DNA of 64,000 nucleotides, from the NCBI RefSeq assembly GCF_000499845.2, contig NC_023755.2:7880847-7944846 (forward strand), in the 5' to 3' direction. Origin of the DNA: Phaseolus vulgaris (lineage: Eukaryota; Streptophyta; Magnoliopsida; Fabales; Fabaceae). The position numbers and the translations under genes are program-made. The notes below the pieces were generated by a model. The model saw only the letters and a list, made by a program, of their open reading frames with translations, made no database searches and was not told where the DNA came from. Positions 11,242 to 22,610 of this stretch are shown here, piece after piece (position 1 is the stretch's first letter; every line of letters begins with the position of its first letter).

Positions 11242-13280
11242 ATGGGGTTTGGAGTTTCAGTCTCTGAGGAAGTAAACACTGAGAGGGTGCGTGAACTCAA
11301 AGAATTTGATGACACAAAAGCTGGTGTTAAAGGCCTTGCTGATCAAGGGATCACAAAAATCCCAAGAGTATTTCATCATCCACCCGATGAACAAGTGAAG
11401 GTCTCAACTTCAGGCGGAGAAGCAGACGATATTCCTGTTATAGACCTTGCAGAAGTTGACAAGGATCCAAGTTTACGGCAAGGAGTTATTGACAGAATAA
11501 AGGAAGCATCTGAGAAGTGGGGTTTCTTTCAAGTGGTCAACCATGGCATCCCTGTGACTGTTCTAGAGGACTTGAAAGATGGGGTGTGCAGGTTTTATGA
11601 ACAAGATACTGAGGTGAAAAAGGATCTATATACCCGGGACCACAAGAAACCTTTTGTGTATAATAGCAATTTTGATATCTACTCTTCACCAGCACTCAGT
11701 TGGAGGGACACTTTTTTTTGTTATCTGGCTCCTAATCCTCCCAAACCTCAAGACTTGCCAGCAGTATGCAGGTAAGTTTTTGTATGTACAGTGCCTTGAG
11801 TTTTATGCCACTTAGATCAAGTATGTTAAGCAATTCAATTAAAATGCATTGATACTATAAAGGTTTTCATACAATAAGGTAAGATGGTTGTACTTTTTGA
11901 TTATTTTAAGATAATTTATAGGATGAAAGTTGAGGTCATATTTAGCTTTATAAGTTTATACTCATATGAAGTTAATATTCATAAAGGGTGTGCAATGTTC
12001 CTGAATAAGATTCAACCTTCAAGTAGCACAGTAGGCTATGAATTGTTATGAAGAAAGAGGAAGAAAATCTCAAGTTAAGCTTTCCATTTCAACCATAAGA
12101 CATTTAATTGATTTCTAACTGATTGCATCTTCTTGTAGGGATATACTTCTGGAATATGGGACATGGGTGATGAAACTTGGAATTGCACTATTTGAATTAC
12201 TATCAGAATCTCTAGGGCTGCATCCAAACCATTTAAAAGACATGGATTGTGCAAAAGGAATTATTTCTCTTTGCCATTACTACCCTGCCTGCCCTGAACC
12301 AGAATTAACACTGGGAACCATTAAGCATTCTGATAATTCTTTCCTCACAGTGCTTCTCCAGGATCATATTGGTGGTCTTCAGGTTCTTTACCAGAACACA
12401 TGGATTGATATAGCCCCAGAACCTGGGGCTCTTGTAGTTAACATTGGTGATTTTCTTCAGGCAAGTTCTTTATTGTTAGAGTAAATTACACTAATTACTC
12501 CAGAAGTTTTTGTCAAAAATTACATAAACTTTTTCAATATCTGTTAGATTATTCAGAGTGTAATGTTCTTCAAACAACCAATGGAGTTAGTATAGTACTA
12601 AAAGAAACTAAGATAAGTAATTAGTATAGTTTACCCTTTTCTTTTATTCTGCCTTCCAAGCTACTAAAATATTTCATATTTCATGATACTTTTCTTGCAA
12701 CTGAAATTTTAAGATTCACAAAAAAAAATTCAGCAAAAAACACTTATTCTAGCAAACTTTTATAGAAAATATGTTAGAAAAGTCCTAGGACATATAGGTG
12801 TATCATGAGAGTTCATGATAAGTTGACAACTCAATATTGAATTGTTTCAGATTACAACCTTTAAAAGTAGAAGAAGAACTAATTTTGTAGTGAAGTGTAA
12901 GTTCTCTGAGAAAATTGAGAAATTTTGAAATTTGTAATAATATTTTTACTAGGGAAAAAGCTTTCTCATGATACGTACATGAATTTAAATGAGTGTGACA
13001 TTATTGTTTTTTTCTTCTTGAAGTGCAGCTTATAACAAATGACAGATTCAAGAGTGTAGAACATAGAGTAGTGGCAAATGTGACAGGTCCAAGAATATCT
13101 GTTGCATGCTTTTTCAGCGAAGGTCTTAGAACACCAGGGAAACTCTATGGACCTATAAAAGAATTATTATCAGAAGAAAATCCTCCTAAATACAGAGAAG
13201 TCACTGTTGAGGAATATGCGCGCAACTACTTTGAAAAAGGCCTTGATGGAACCTCTGCTCTTCATCCTTTCAGGATTTGA
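11242..13280 (+). CDS. 2OG/Fe(II) oxygenase, ACC-oxidase homolog type
   Basis: Three exons: 11242-11771, 12139-12460 and 13029-13280, giving 367 residues, the usual length for this family. Seen in the translation: a DIOX_N domain with [14 protein letters not shown] in exon 1; the iron ligands H240 (HSD), D242 and H296 (VEHRV); and the 2-oxoglutarate-binding R306-I-S308. All ligands are intact, so an active soluble enzyme is likely. The second intron starts with GC (CAG|GCAAGT) instead of GT; the two minus-strand paralogues have GT there. AATAAA at 13308-13313 is a plausible poly(A) signal. The family (E8/2A6, '1-aminocyclopropane-1-carboxylate oxidase homolog') is distinct from true ACC oxidase. 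Members hydroxylate diverse specialised metabolites, so the substrate cannot be told from sequence. A nest of DNA transposons starts 57 bp downstream of the stop. Confidence 0.92.
12461..13028 (+). other. GC-AG intron of the first oxygenase gene
   Basis: The exon ends ...CTTCAG and the intron starts GCAAGT, a perfect non-canonical GC donor. It ends GTGCAG at 13023-13028. Using this boundary keeps the reading frame (exons 1+2 = 852 nt) and places the intron exactly where both paralogues have their second intron. Confidence 0.85.
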
Positions 13281-13781
13281 GTTGGATTGATGTGGTTGAA
13301 TTAGCACAATAAATGCATTAGAAATTGAAATATTTAGGCTTTGTTTGGATTGATAGTGAAAAGTTGAATGTGTGAAAGAGTGAGAGTGTGAGAATAAAGT
13401 GTGAAAAAAAGTGAGTGTGTTTAGATTAAGGTATGTTATACTGATGTGTGTGAAAAAAGTTTATTGAGATGCGTGAGTGATGTGATGATTGTAAGAGTAT
13501 TTTAAGTTATTTTGAATAAGGTAAATTGTAAGATTACAAATTTACCCTTATATATAAAAAAAATTATTAATTTTGTGCATATTTTAGTTAATTAAAATAA
13601 TTTAAAATTTCATTTATAAATAAAATAAAAATATATAAAATTTAAAGAAATAATTAAATATAATTTTAAATGTAAGTATAATTTTATTATTTTTCATTTT
13701 ATTAATTTAAAATAATTTTTTTACTTAAGATAATTTATTTAGATAATTTTAATATTATTTATGATTCTTTAAATTATGTTA

Positions 13782-13837
<56 letters not shown>

Positions 13838-14032
13838 AAATTATTATTAATAATAATTTCCATTATTAGTATTATTGTATGAAGGGCACCATGGTTTTTT
13901 GATCATATTCCACTCTCCTTTCTCTTCAATTATGAGAGGATCCTAAATACCCTCAAATTTCCATTCACTCTCACCCTCAACCTCCCCTCTCAGAGAAGCA
14001 AACAAGGGTGACACCCATTCACCCCACCCTTA

Positions 14033-15142
14033 GGCTTTGTTTGGATTAAAGGGCGTGGGGGGAGTGGAAAGTTGAGGCTATGGGGGAGTGGAAGTGTGAA
14101 GAAAGTTGAGGCTGTTTGGATTGTGGTATGTTAGAGTGGATGTGTGAGAAAAGTTTATTGAAATTGGTGAGTGATGTGATGGTTGTAAGAATATTATAAA
14201 TTATTTTGAAGATTACAAATTTACTCTTGTATATAAAAGAAGAATAAATAATGAGTAATCTTTTTTTTGCATATTTTAGTTAATTAAAATAATTTTAAAT
14301 TTCATTTATAAATAAAAAAAATATAAAATTAAAATAAATAATGAATTATAATTTTAAATTTAAGTATAATTTTATTATTTAACATTTTATTAATTTAAAT
14401 TTATTTTTTACTTAAGTTAATTTATTTACATAATTTTAATATTATTTATGATTTTTTAAATTATATTATGATATATATATATATATAAATATAATGATTT
14501 TCATTATTATGAATAACAAAATGAATATATTTTTAAAAAAAATAGATATTTAGAATATTAAAACAAAATCAAAAAAACAAAAAATCTAGAAAATCATGAA
14601 CATAATCGATTATCACTTCCCTTAAAAAAACCACATAATCGATTATCCATAGTCATAATCGACTATTCTTGTAGTTCAAAATCTAACATAATCGATTATG
14701 ATAACAGATAATCGATTATGGTCAAAATAACAAAGGTCACATAATCGATTATGCTTACCAAAAATTCTCATATAACCGATTATGTCACGACTATAAACGA
14801 TTATCAACTGTTTTTAACTACATAATCGATTATGTAGTGCGTTATTTTTCAATGATAATCGATTATGCTTCAAACTAAAATGAAAATAACGTAACTCCAG
14901 GGCAAACATGAACTACCAAACTCACTCTCCTACCTCTATGCTCACTGAAAACCCTCTCCAAACACCCTATATCAATGCAACTCTTTGTGTGAAGGCTAGA
15001 CAGATGCGGTATTTGCTTCATTAGCTTCTAATGCAAAGTAAAAGAGGTTACTGTTGTGTAACCTAAACCCTAAACCATAAACGGGGTGGCCACCCTATAA
15101 TCCGTCCGCGCTACAGGGCCACCCCCTGATCCAAACACAGGC
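14033..15142. mobile_element. Tourist/Harbinger-like element 2 (nested)
   Basis: The left end GGCTTTGTTTGGATTA and the right end, read inverted as GCCTGTGTTTGGATCA, form terminal inverted repeats. TTA is present on both sides (14030-14032 and 15143-15145). The interior has no transposase but holds a regular palindrome array (14602-14866). It sits inside element 1. Confidence 0.75.
14602..14866. repeat. Array of the 12-bp palindrome ATAATCGATTAT
   Basis: Ten copies start at 14602, 14635, 14655, 14688, 14708, 14741, 14772, 14793, 14822 and 14855. Seven are perfect; 14655, 14772 and 14793 differ by one base. Start-to-start distances are 33, 20, 33, 20, 33, 31, 21, 29 and 33 bp, so the copies alternate in a period of about 53 bp. 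The spacer sequences differ from one another, so this is not a simple tandem repeat. Confidence 0.95.
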
Positions 15143-15179
15143 TTAACCTTCATCACCCCCAAAAACAAACACACACTTA

Positions 15180-15328
15180 GGTTATGTTTGTATCCAACTA
15201 TGAATTTTGAAATGGCGAAGAAAGGCAGATAAAACACACAAATCAATGAATAAAAAAATAATAAAATACACTAATCGAGATAAAAATGTCTTAACATTCT
15301 TTCTTCGCAGTTTTGCAAAGATTGTTAT

Positions 15329-15380
<52 letters not shown>

Positions 15381-15998
15381 CAAATAGATATTTTATAATT
15401 ATTTATTAAATATATATTATACTTTTATATTATTAATCTATTTATATTTTATATTTATATTATAATAAAATAAGTATAATAAATTATATAAAATAATTAT
15501 AAATAATTATTATTATTATTAAAATGTTAATAAATATATAAAATGATATATAATAAAAAAATAATAATAAATTTATGAAATAATAACAATAATTACAAAA
15601 TTATAAATAATAATTAATAATGATAAAAATAAATAAAATTTAAAAATTTACATAATACCATTAAAAAGTTAAAATTATCCTTAATTTTATTTGTATCAAA
15701 TATTTAATAATATTATTAAAAAAATAATTTAAATAAATATAGTTATTTATATAATAATATTATTATTAATTATAAAAATAAATATATAAGTTATATTTTA
15801 TTATTTATATATTTTAAAGATAAAGGTAAATTTATAAATTTACATTTTACACCTTTTAAAAAAATTAAAAATTTACACAACCATCACATCATTCACAAAA
15901 TTCAATAAACTTTCTTCACAATCCAAACAATCTGACTTTCCTCTTAAATCATTCCAAATTCACTCCTCCAAATCCCCTCCTCAATCCAAACTCAAACC
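15180..15998. mobile_element. Tourist-like element 3 (adjacent)
   Basis: It starts GGTTATGTTTGTATCC after TTA (15177-15179) and ends CAATCCAAACTCAAACCC, which inverted reads GGGTTTGAGTTTGGATTG. The last ~150 bp (15845-15995) is an inverted copy of the left arm of element 2 (AATCCAAAC, AATAAACTTTCT and CATCACATCA match the 14100-14190 words inverted). The interior is a long TA-rich stretch including (TA)n at 15333-15374. The right-hand TTA is not preserved. Confidence 0.5.
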
Positions 15999-16000
15999 CA

Positions 16001-16532
16001 CAAGCTCAATGAAATTAAGGATCTTATTATCTTATTCTCGGACTGGAATTTTGTAGTGTCACTTGTCTTGTTATTTTGGCACTTGCTGTTTTAAGACATA
16101 ACTGCTGATATGCTTTATGTACATGTTCTACGTTGAAACCCACAGTTTACAGAAATTATGTTGACTCAAAGAGTATAGGGAACTATACAAAAGTATCTCA
16201 GCTTATAAGAAAAAGATAAATCATAATTAAAATTTATTAGAATTTAAAGTTGTTATAGAAAAATTTATCCAAACATATCCTCTAATCTCAGTGATGGCTC
16301 AACCAGTGAACCAACTTCAAATTACCTCATAGGTATCCATCTATGATGATCGTATTGTTGGAGATTGCGGAAAAAACTTAGTTGTCACGTTGAAAAATGG
16401 GGATTCTTTGAGGTCATTAAGCATGAGATTCCTTGTGAAGTTTTGGATAAGATGTGCTAGGATGTAACAAGGATTCGGATATTTTGAATAAAAATTTATA
16501 TGATAAGTTATAAAATTTTAAAAAATTATTAT
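16001..16532 (+). pseudogene. Second copy of the relic oxygenase segment
   Basis: This matches 205-700 nearly base for base. Positions 16291-16465 again encode EKWGFFEVIKHEIP, followed by a stop at the end of the DKMC segment. The copy is cut by the copia element at 16533 and resumes at 22466-22610 (TTAAAACTATCTTAAA, CACCAATTAAAAATG). It lacks start, iron ligands and splice structure, so it is a pseudogene. Confidence 0.8.
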
Positions 16533-16803
16533 TGTTAATGACCTTTTCTTTTATTATTGGGATTGACCCATTTTGTATATTTATTTTACTTCTAGGCTCT
16601 ACTCTTTCTGTATATGTACGGTAGTTTTTACTAAATAATAATAATAATAATAAGCTTTTACTTTTTCTTTACTCAATTCTGGATCTTTCTCCTTCACAAT
16701 ATCTCTTTTTCTGTTCTTCGCATTTATTGTGCACAGGGTTTGTCACTAGCCAATCTTGCACACACATTGTTCTTTACCTCTGTTTTTCTGCCATGCACCT
16801 TCA
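16533..16803 (+). repeat. 5' LTR of the copia element
   Basis: Starts TGTTAATGACC and ends ACCTTCA. It contains an (AAT)n run near 16632. It is 271 bp against 257 bp for its partner; the difference includes copy number of the AAT run and a short indel near the 3' end. Confidence 0.92.
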
Positions 16804-16806
16804 ATA

Positions 16807-16818
16807 TGGTATCAGAGC
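16807..16818 (+). promoter_or_regulatory. Primer binding site (tRNA-iMet)
   Basis: TGGTATCAGAGC, the canonical initiator tRNA-Met site, lies 3 bp after the LTR. Confidence 0.9.
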
Positions 16819-16935
16819 TCTTCGTTCGTATGAAGAGCTCTGTTGTGCTACTCTGTTCTCTCCCTTTCTCTTTAGTTTTATCTCGTATTTTCCATTTTTT
16901 TTATCCTGTTATTCTTGAGCATTTTGATTTTCTCA

Positions 16936-18605
16936 ATGGCTGACGAGGAGGTTACGCTGCCCATTCAATCGGAACAACCGACAAACAATTTCTTGTATTT
17001 GCACCCAAGTGAAAATCTCGCAACCTCTCTGGTCTCGCCAGTTCTTGACTCCACCCACTATCACTTTTGGAGCCGCTCGATTATTACTGCCCTAAGCGCC
17101 AAGAACAAGGTTGAGTTCATCCTCCGTGATCACCCTTGTCCTTCGAAAGATGACCCAAATTTTTCTGCGTGGTCACCTTGCAAGAACATGGTGGTTTCCT
17201 AGTTAGTTCATTTTGTTTCACTCCCAATTAGGCAGAGTATAATCTAGATGGATGTTGCTGTTGAAATTTGGAACGATTTGAAAACTCGTTATTCTCAGGG
17301 TGATTTATCCCGAATTTTTGATTTACAATTAGAAGTTGCCTCGGCGATCTTTCTGTCACTGACTACTTTACCAAACTACGTATCATTTGGGATGAGTTAG
17401 AAAATTTTCGCCTAACCCTCTATGCACCTGTTTTGTTAAGTGTTTGTGTTATGTTCAAACTATGATAAACCAAAGAAAATGTGAAGCTCGAGCTATGCAA
17501 TTCCTTAGGGGTTTGAATGATCAATACAGTAACATTCGTTCACATGTTTTGCTATTGGATCCTATACCTCCCATTCCAAAAAAAAATTCTCTAGTTGTCC
17601 AACAAGAACGTGAATTATCTGTTGTTCTGCCTATACATAATACTAATGCTAGTCGCACTGCTTCATCCAATCCTTTGTTGTGTGGTTTTTGTGGTAAACT
17701 GGGCCATAATGAGACTGTTTTCTTTAGGAAAGTCGGGTTTCCTACTACAAATACTAGAAACCAATAGGGTAGAAAATTTTGCACCTACTGCAATAAAATT
17801 GGCCGCACCATTGACACATGCTACAAGAAACATGGTTTCCCCCTGGATATAAAACTCATAATTTTCTACCTACTCAGATTCATAATCTGATTACTACTGG
17901 TGATCTTTCTGTTGATGATACTTCTAAAGAACAGGATATTAAAGATTTTCGACTTACCTCTCAACAATACCAATTCTTGAGTGATCTCCTGCGTCAGAAT
18001 ATCACTGCTGCCACTTATGCTCAGGCGCAAATTAACCAGGTTGGCACTTTCTCGGTTGATACCAACAACAACAACCACCAGTCTCCAATAGGTAATTTCT
18101 CTTCTTTCACACCTACCATTTATAATTCATGGATAATTGATTCTGATGTCACCGATCATGTTTGCACCAATCTTTCTGCTTTTACACACTACACAAAAAT
18201 TACTCATGTTTTAATTAATTTCCCTAATGGTCAAAATGTTTTTGCACACTATTTTGAATTAGTACAATTTTCTACTAAATTTTATCTTCTTGATGTGCTA
18301 TATGTTCCACAATTTAAATTGAACCTTATTTCAGCCTCTAAACTGTCTTTACAACTTAAATGCACCTTAACCTTTAATTTTACTCACTGCATAATACAGG
18401 ACCATCAGTCACACGAGAAGAAGATTGGTATAGTTAAGGCCATTGATGGACTGTACCTTTTTAATGCTTTTTCTGTACCATCACACACCACACCACAGAT
18501 TAACATTCCTTCTATTAATTGTAATATTAAGGATACACATCTGTGGCACTATAGAATGGGTTACCCTTCTCATGAAAGATTAATTGTCTCTTGAGTGCTC
18601 AATAT
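16936..18605 (+). pseudogene. Copia gag-protease region, broken
   Basis: ATG at 16936 opens gag (NNFLYLHPSENLATSL, then ALSAKNKVEFI), which stops at 17202 and continues in other frames (DLKTRYSQGDL, then AMQFLRGLNDQYSNIRSHVL). Two CCHC-like zinc knuckles follow (CGFCGKLGHNETV, then CTYCNKIGRTIDTC). The protease site reads WIIDSDVTDHVC near 18130; the family has Asp-Ser-Gly, so the Gly is replaced by Asp, which would kill the enzyme. The GAG-pre-integrase motif LWHYRMGYPSHERL is at 18541-18582. The solo LTR insertion at 18607 breaks the frame. Several stops and frameshifts make this non-functional. Confidence 0.85.
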
Positions 18606-18606
18606 C

Positions 18607-19688
18607 TGATGAGAATAAAAAATACATGAAGATGACCAAGGATGCTACACTTGAAGGGTCATCTCAACAAGCAAGTAAAGATCTCATTAATAGGAGGAAT
18701 GGACAAGGGCCAAAACATTTAAAGTTATTTTTATTAGTCTTTTCAAAAGATGAGGCCCAAGCCCAAGCCTAACCCATGAGGAGCAAGGCCAAGGTTTTAG
18801 GAGATGAGCATCATTGGATGTCTCTATTTGTAATTTCATTTTAGTATTTGTAGTAGAACATAAAAGGAAGGTGTAAATATAGAAATAAAGGGGTGCAAAT
18901 GTACAAAGATAAGTCACACATTCCATGTGACATAAAAAGAAGGTGTAGGTGTAGTTTTAGGAGGTGTCAAAGAAAGAAACCAAGTCATACTTCCCATGTG
19001 AAGTCACACCTTCCATGTGACTTGTTTTTTGTGGCAATTTCAAATGAGTTTCATTTGAATTTTTCCACCTAAATTTCAGCCCTCTCACACTTTAAATAAA
19101 GGTGCTATGCTCATGTAAATAGAGAATTGAAATTTTAAGAAAGGTTACTCTACTTAAATTGAGAGAGAATTGTGTGAGACTTGTTCTCCTCCATCTTGTC
19201 TCATCTTGTGAGTGTTTGGGAAGCTCCAAGTGGCGGCATTCATGCACTTATCTTGGAACAATTACCTCCAAGTGGCGTTTTCTTCCCTTCCATGACTACA
19301 ACCACATAAGTTCCTTCTTGCTTCATCTCCATTTTCATTTCCACACATTATTTTACAATTCTATTCGGTCATTTGTGTTTGTTATTCATTTCTATTCGGT
19401 AGTTTGTGTTATTGTTCAATTCAATCAGTTCAAATGTGTTTAGTTGTTGTTTTAATCGGTTAAATATCTTGTTCTTGCTTTCCTTTAAGTTTCTGCATCA
19501 TATCTTGTTCTATTGTTGTTGTTTTGTGTGTTTTGTCTATTCAATTGTTGTGTAAGAAGTTGGCACTCATGTTCATGAGTTTGGTTCATCATTTGGAAGG
19601 CCTTGAACTCCATTGATGTTTCCTTAAGCCTCCTTACTTTGTTCTTAAGGTGTCAAAAATTAATGAATCTCCTAATCAACTCACATCA
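18607..19688. mobile_element. Solo LTR inside the copia element, ATATC duplication
   Basis: It starts TGATGAGAAT and ends CTCACATCA. ATATC precedes it (18602-18606) and follows it (19689-19693), a perfect 5-bp target duplication. Removing it rejoins the copia pre-integrase region. At 1082 bp it belongs to the same LTR family as 6814-7541. Confidence 0.92.
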
Positions 19689-19693
19689 ATATC

Positions 19694-20272
19694 CCTTCAT
19701 TTTTGTTGACAAACTTGATTTGTGTGATACTTGTAATCATGCCAAACAAAAGAAACTTCCTTTTTCTTTGAGCACTACTGCTACTACTGCTATCTTTGGC
19801 ATTATACATTTTGATATATGGGTCCTTGTTCCATTACTTCTCTATGCAAGGTTTTAAATACTTTTTTACTGTTGTAGATGATTTCTCGCACTATACATGG
19901 GTTATCATGCTTCGTAATAAATTTGAAGTTCGTAGTCATATCATAAACTTTACTCATTATGTGGAAACTCAATTTCATAAGAAAATAAAATTCATTCATA
20001 CCGATAATGGAGCAGAATTTAATATGCATGTTTTCTTTGTTTCTAAAGGCATAACACATCAAACTACTTGTATTGAAACACCTCAACAAAATGGTATTGT
20101 TGAACGTAAACACCAACACCTTTTAAATGTTACTCGTGCCTTACTTTTTCAAGCTAATTTACCTTCTTTATTTTGGGAATTTGTTGTTAAACATGTTGCT
20201 TTTTTAATTAACTGCACCCCCACCCTTATCATCTCTAATCTTGCTCCCCATGAAAAACTTTATGGCACATAA
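19694..20272 (+). pseudogene. Copia integrase
   Basis: The region reads through CDTCNHAKQKKLPF (zinc-binding Cys pair), FDIW (first catalytic Asp), a core with FFTVVDDFSHYTWV, HTDNGAEF (second Asp) and PQQNGIVERKHQH (Glu), and ends near APHEKLYGT. The catalytic triad is visible, but the first part and the core are in different frames and the frame upstream is interrupted. TAA at 20270-20272 ends it. Confidence 0.88.
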
Positions 20273-22208
20273 TGTGATTTATCCTTTCTAAAAATATTTG
20301 GCTGCCTTTGCTATTCTAGTATTCTAACTGTAAATAGAAAAAAAAAAATTGATGATAGAGCTGTTAAGGCTGTTTTTCTTGGTTTTCCTCCCAATACTAA
20401 GGGATATATTGTTTTAAATTTAAAATATCATCGCATTGAAATCTCAAGACATGTTATCTTTCATGAAACTCATTTTCCATACAAATTGGATGTTGATCTG
20501 GATAGGGGACCCAACATTTTGTCTTTACCTGTTCCTACTAACTATAACTTTGATTATTATTTTTTGTTGAACCTGTACCTCTTCCCGATCCTACACCTCT
20601 CCCCAATCCTGCACCTGCTAGTCCCATTCCTCCCGCTTTTCCACCACCACGACGCTTCTAAAGAACACGCATACCACCTCCAATTATCCTTGCTGGTAAA
20701 GAGCCATGCAAGATGAGCTCTCTGCTCTTGCTTCCAATAACACTTGGTAACTTACCCTTCTTTCCCCCGGGAAGAAACCTATTGATTGTAGGTGGGTTTA
20801 CAAGATTAAACATAACTCTGATGGTACTCTAGAACGCCACAAAGCCTATCTAGTTGCTAAAGGTTTCACTCAGGTTGAGGGTCTTAATTTTCTTGATACT
20901 TTTGCTCTTATCGCTAAATTAACTACTTTGCGCTTTTTACTTGTTATTGCTACTTCCCAAAACTGGTTTCTAAAGCAACTAGATGTAAATAATGTTTTCC
21001 TCCATGGTGTCCTTAATGAGGAGATTTACATGACTCCTCCCCTCGGTCTCCCTATCCCTTCACCTCACCATATTTGTAAATTACAACATTCTCTTTATGG
21101 GCTCTGTCAAGCAGGTAGACAAGGTATTCTAAATTATTTCAATTTCTTTTAGATAACCATTTTCTTATCTTCTGCAAATCACTCATTATTTATTAAACAT
21201 TTTGATCTTCATATTGCAATACCAATTTATGTTGATGACTTGATACTAACGGGTAAAAATGCTGAGGAAATCCACTCACCACTTTTGCCCATAACTTCAA
21301 AATTAAAAATTTGGGCAATCTCACCTATTTTCTTGGGTTTGAGGTCGCCCGAAATAGCACTGGCCTGCACCTCAGCCAACGGAAAGATACACTTGATCTT
21401 TTGCAAGAAACAGGCATGCTCAATTCAGCATCAGTACCAACTTCAATGGCTCAGTCTTCAAAATCCAATGGCTCAGTCTTTAAAACTCACATCTTCAAAT
21501 GACACACTCCTATCACCTAAAGACACCTCCGCATACCGACGACTCATTGGCCGCCTCATTTACCTCACCAACACTCATCGAGACATCGCTTTCACCATCA
21601 ACACTCTTAGTCAGTTCGTCTCGGCCCCAACAACATTACACAAACAAGCGGCTTCCCGACTTCTACGCTACTTAAAGGCCAACCCTGGTGATGGTCTTTT
21701 TCCGCCAAGCACAAGTTCTCTTCATCTTTTCGGGTTCAGCCATTCCAATTGAACCACCTGTCTGGACATTCGCAAGTCCATAAATGGCTACTCCATCTTC
21801 CTTGGCAATTCCCTAATCTATTGGACGTCCAAGAAGCATCAAAACATCTCTCGTAGTTCTTCTGGGGCTGAATACAGAGCACTTGCCACCACAACTTGTG
21901 AGCTCCAATGGTTAACTTATCTCCTCACGGACCTCCGCATCACATTCTACCAGTCAGCCACTCTATACTGTGACAACCAATTCGCCATACAAATTGCATC
22001 TAACCAAGTCTTTCTCAAACGGACAAAACACCTAGAAATTGATTGTCACCTTGTTCGTGAAAAGCTGAATGTTGGTCTCCTCAAGTTACTTCCCATCATT
22101 TCTGTCACACAGATCGCAAACATTCTCACCAAACTTCTTCCATCACAACAATTCCAAACACTAAAATTCAAGCTGGGAATGCGCAAATCTACTCCTAACT
22201 TAAGGGGG
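20273..22208 (+). pseudogene. Copia reverse transcriptase and RNase H
   Basis: Reverse transcriptase segments are seen in order: CRWVYKIKHNSDG, YLVAKGFTQVEGL, QLDVNNVFLHG, then the catalytic YVDD at 21228-21239. RNase H follows (RSSSGAEYRAL, YCDNQFAIQIASN, RTKHLEIDCHLVREK) and ends just before the polypurine run. Stops and frameshifts occur throughout; no frame spans the domain. Confidence 0.88.
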
Positions 22209-22465
22209 TGTTAATGGCCTTTTCTTTTATTATTAGACTTGGCCCATTTTGTATGTTTATTCTACTTCTAGGCTCTTCTTTTTTTATATATGTACTGTAG
22301 CTTTTACTAAATAATAATAATAAGCTTTTACGTTTTCTTTACTTAGGTCTCGATATTTCTCCACTCTATCTCTTTTTCTATTCTTCGCATTCACTGTGCA
22401 CAGGGGTTGCCACTAGCTAATCTTCCACACACACTGTTTTTTACCTCTGTTTTTCTGCACCTTCA
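22209..22465 (+). repeat. 3' LTR of the copia element
   Basis: Starts TGTTAATGGCC directly after AAGGGGG and ends ACCTTCA. It aligns with 16533-16803 over its full length. Confidence 0.92.
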
Positions 22466-22610
22466 ATAATTATATTTATTATTTTAAAATTTTGTTAAAA
22501 CTATCTTAAAATTGTTAAATATAAAAAATTTATGCGTGTGATAAGTATCCAATAGTGAAATACACCAATTAAAAATGATGTCTGAGCTTCTTAGAAAGAC
22601 ATTTGATGGT

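Larger units (their letters stand above)
13337..15176. mobile_element. Tourist/Harbinger-like element 1 (outer)
   Basis: It starts GGCTTTGTTTGGATTGA after TTA (13334-13336) and ends with the inverted look-alike AAACAAACACACAC before TTA (15177-15179). TTA target duplications are typical of PIF/Harbinger elements. It carries no transposase. It is interrupted by a second element of the same kind (14033-15142). Its first part (13337-13630) is homologous to 14033-14330, including the words AGTTTATTGA and GTGATGTGATG. A (TA)n run fills 13785-13835. Confidence 0.6.
16533..22465 (+). mobile_element. Ty1/copia retrotransposon, complete but dead
   Basis: LTRs are at 16533-16803 and 22209-22465, with a Met primer binding site at 16807 and a polypurine run AAGGGGG just before the right LTR. 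The element is 5.9 kb, of which about 1.09 kb is a later solo LTR insertion (18607-19688 plus a 5-bp duplication). The original ~4.85 kb with short LTRs is the size of compact Ale/Retrofit-type copia elements (inference). The flanking 5 bp are ATTAT and ATAAT, a near-match at best. The host site is the relic oxygenase segment. Confidence 0.93.

Noticed and set aside
14602..14866. CRISPR-like array
   Set aside because: The repeat is only 12 bp and palindromic, the spacing alternates, and the DNA is plant nuclear with no Cas genes.
15060..15076. Interstitial telomere repeat (AACCCTAAACC)
   Set aside because: Only about two units inside a Tourist-like element; too short to mean anything.
16915..16935. 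Earlier start for copia gag
   Set aside because: The frame extends upstream only through a non-ATG codon; ATG at 16936 gives the family-like N-terminus.
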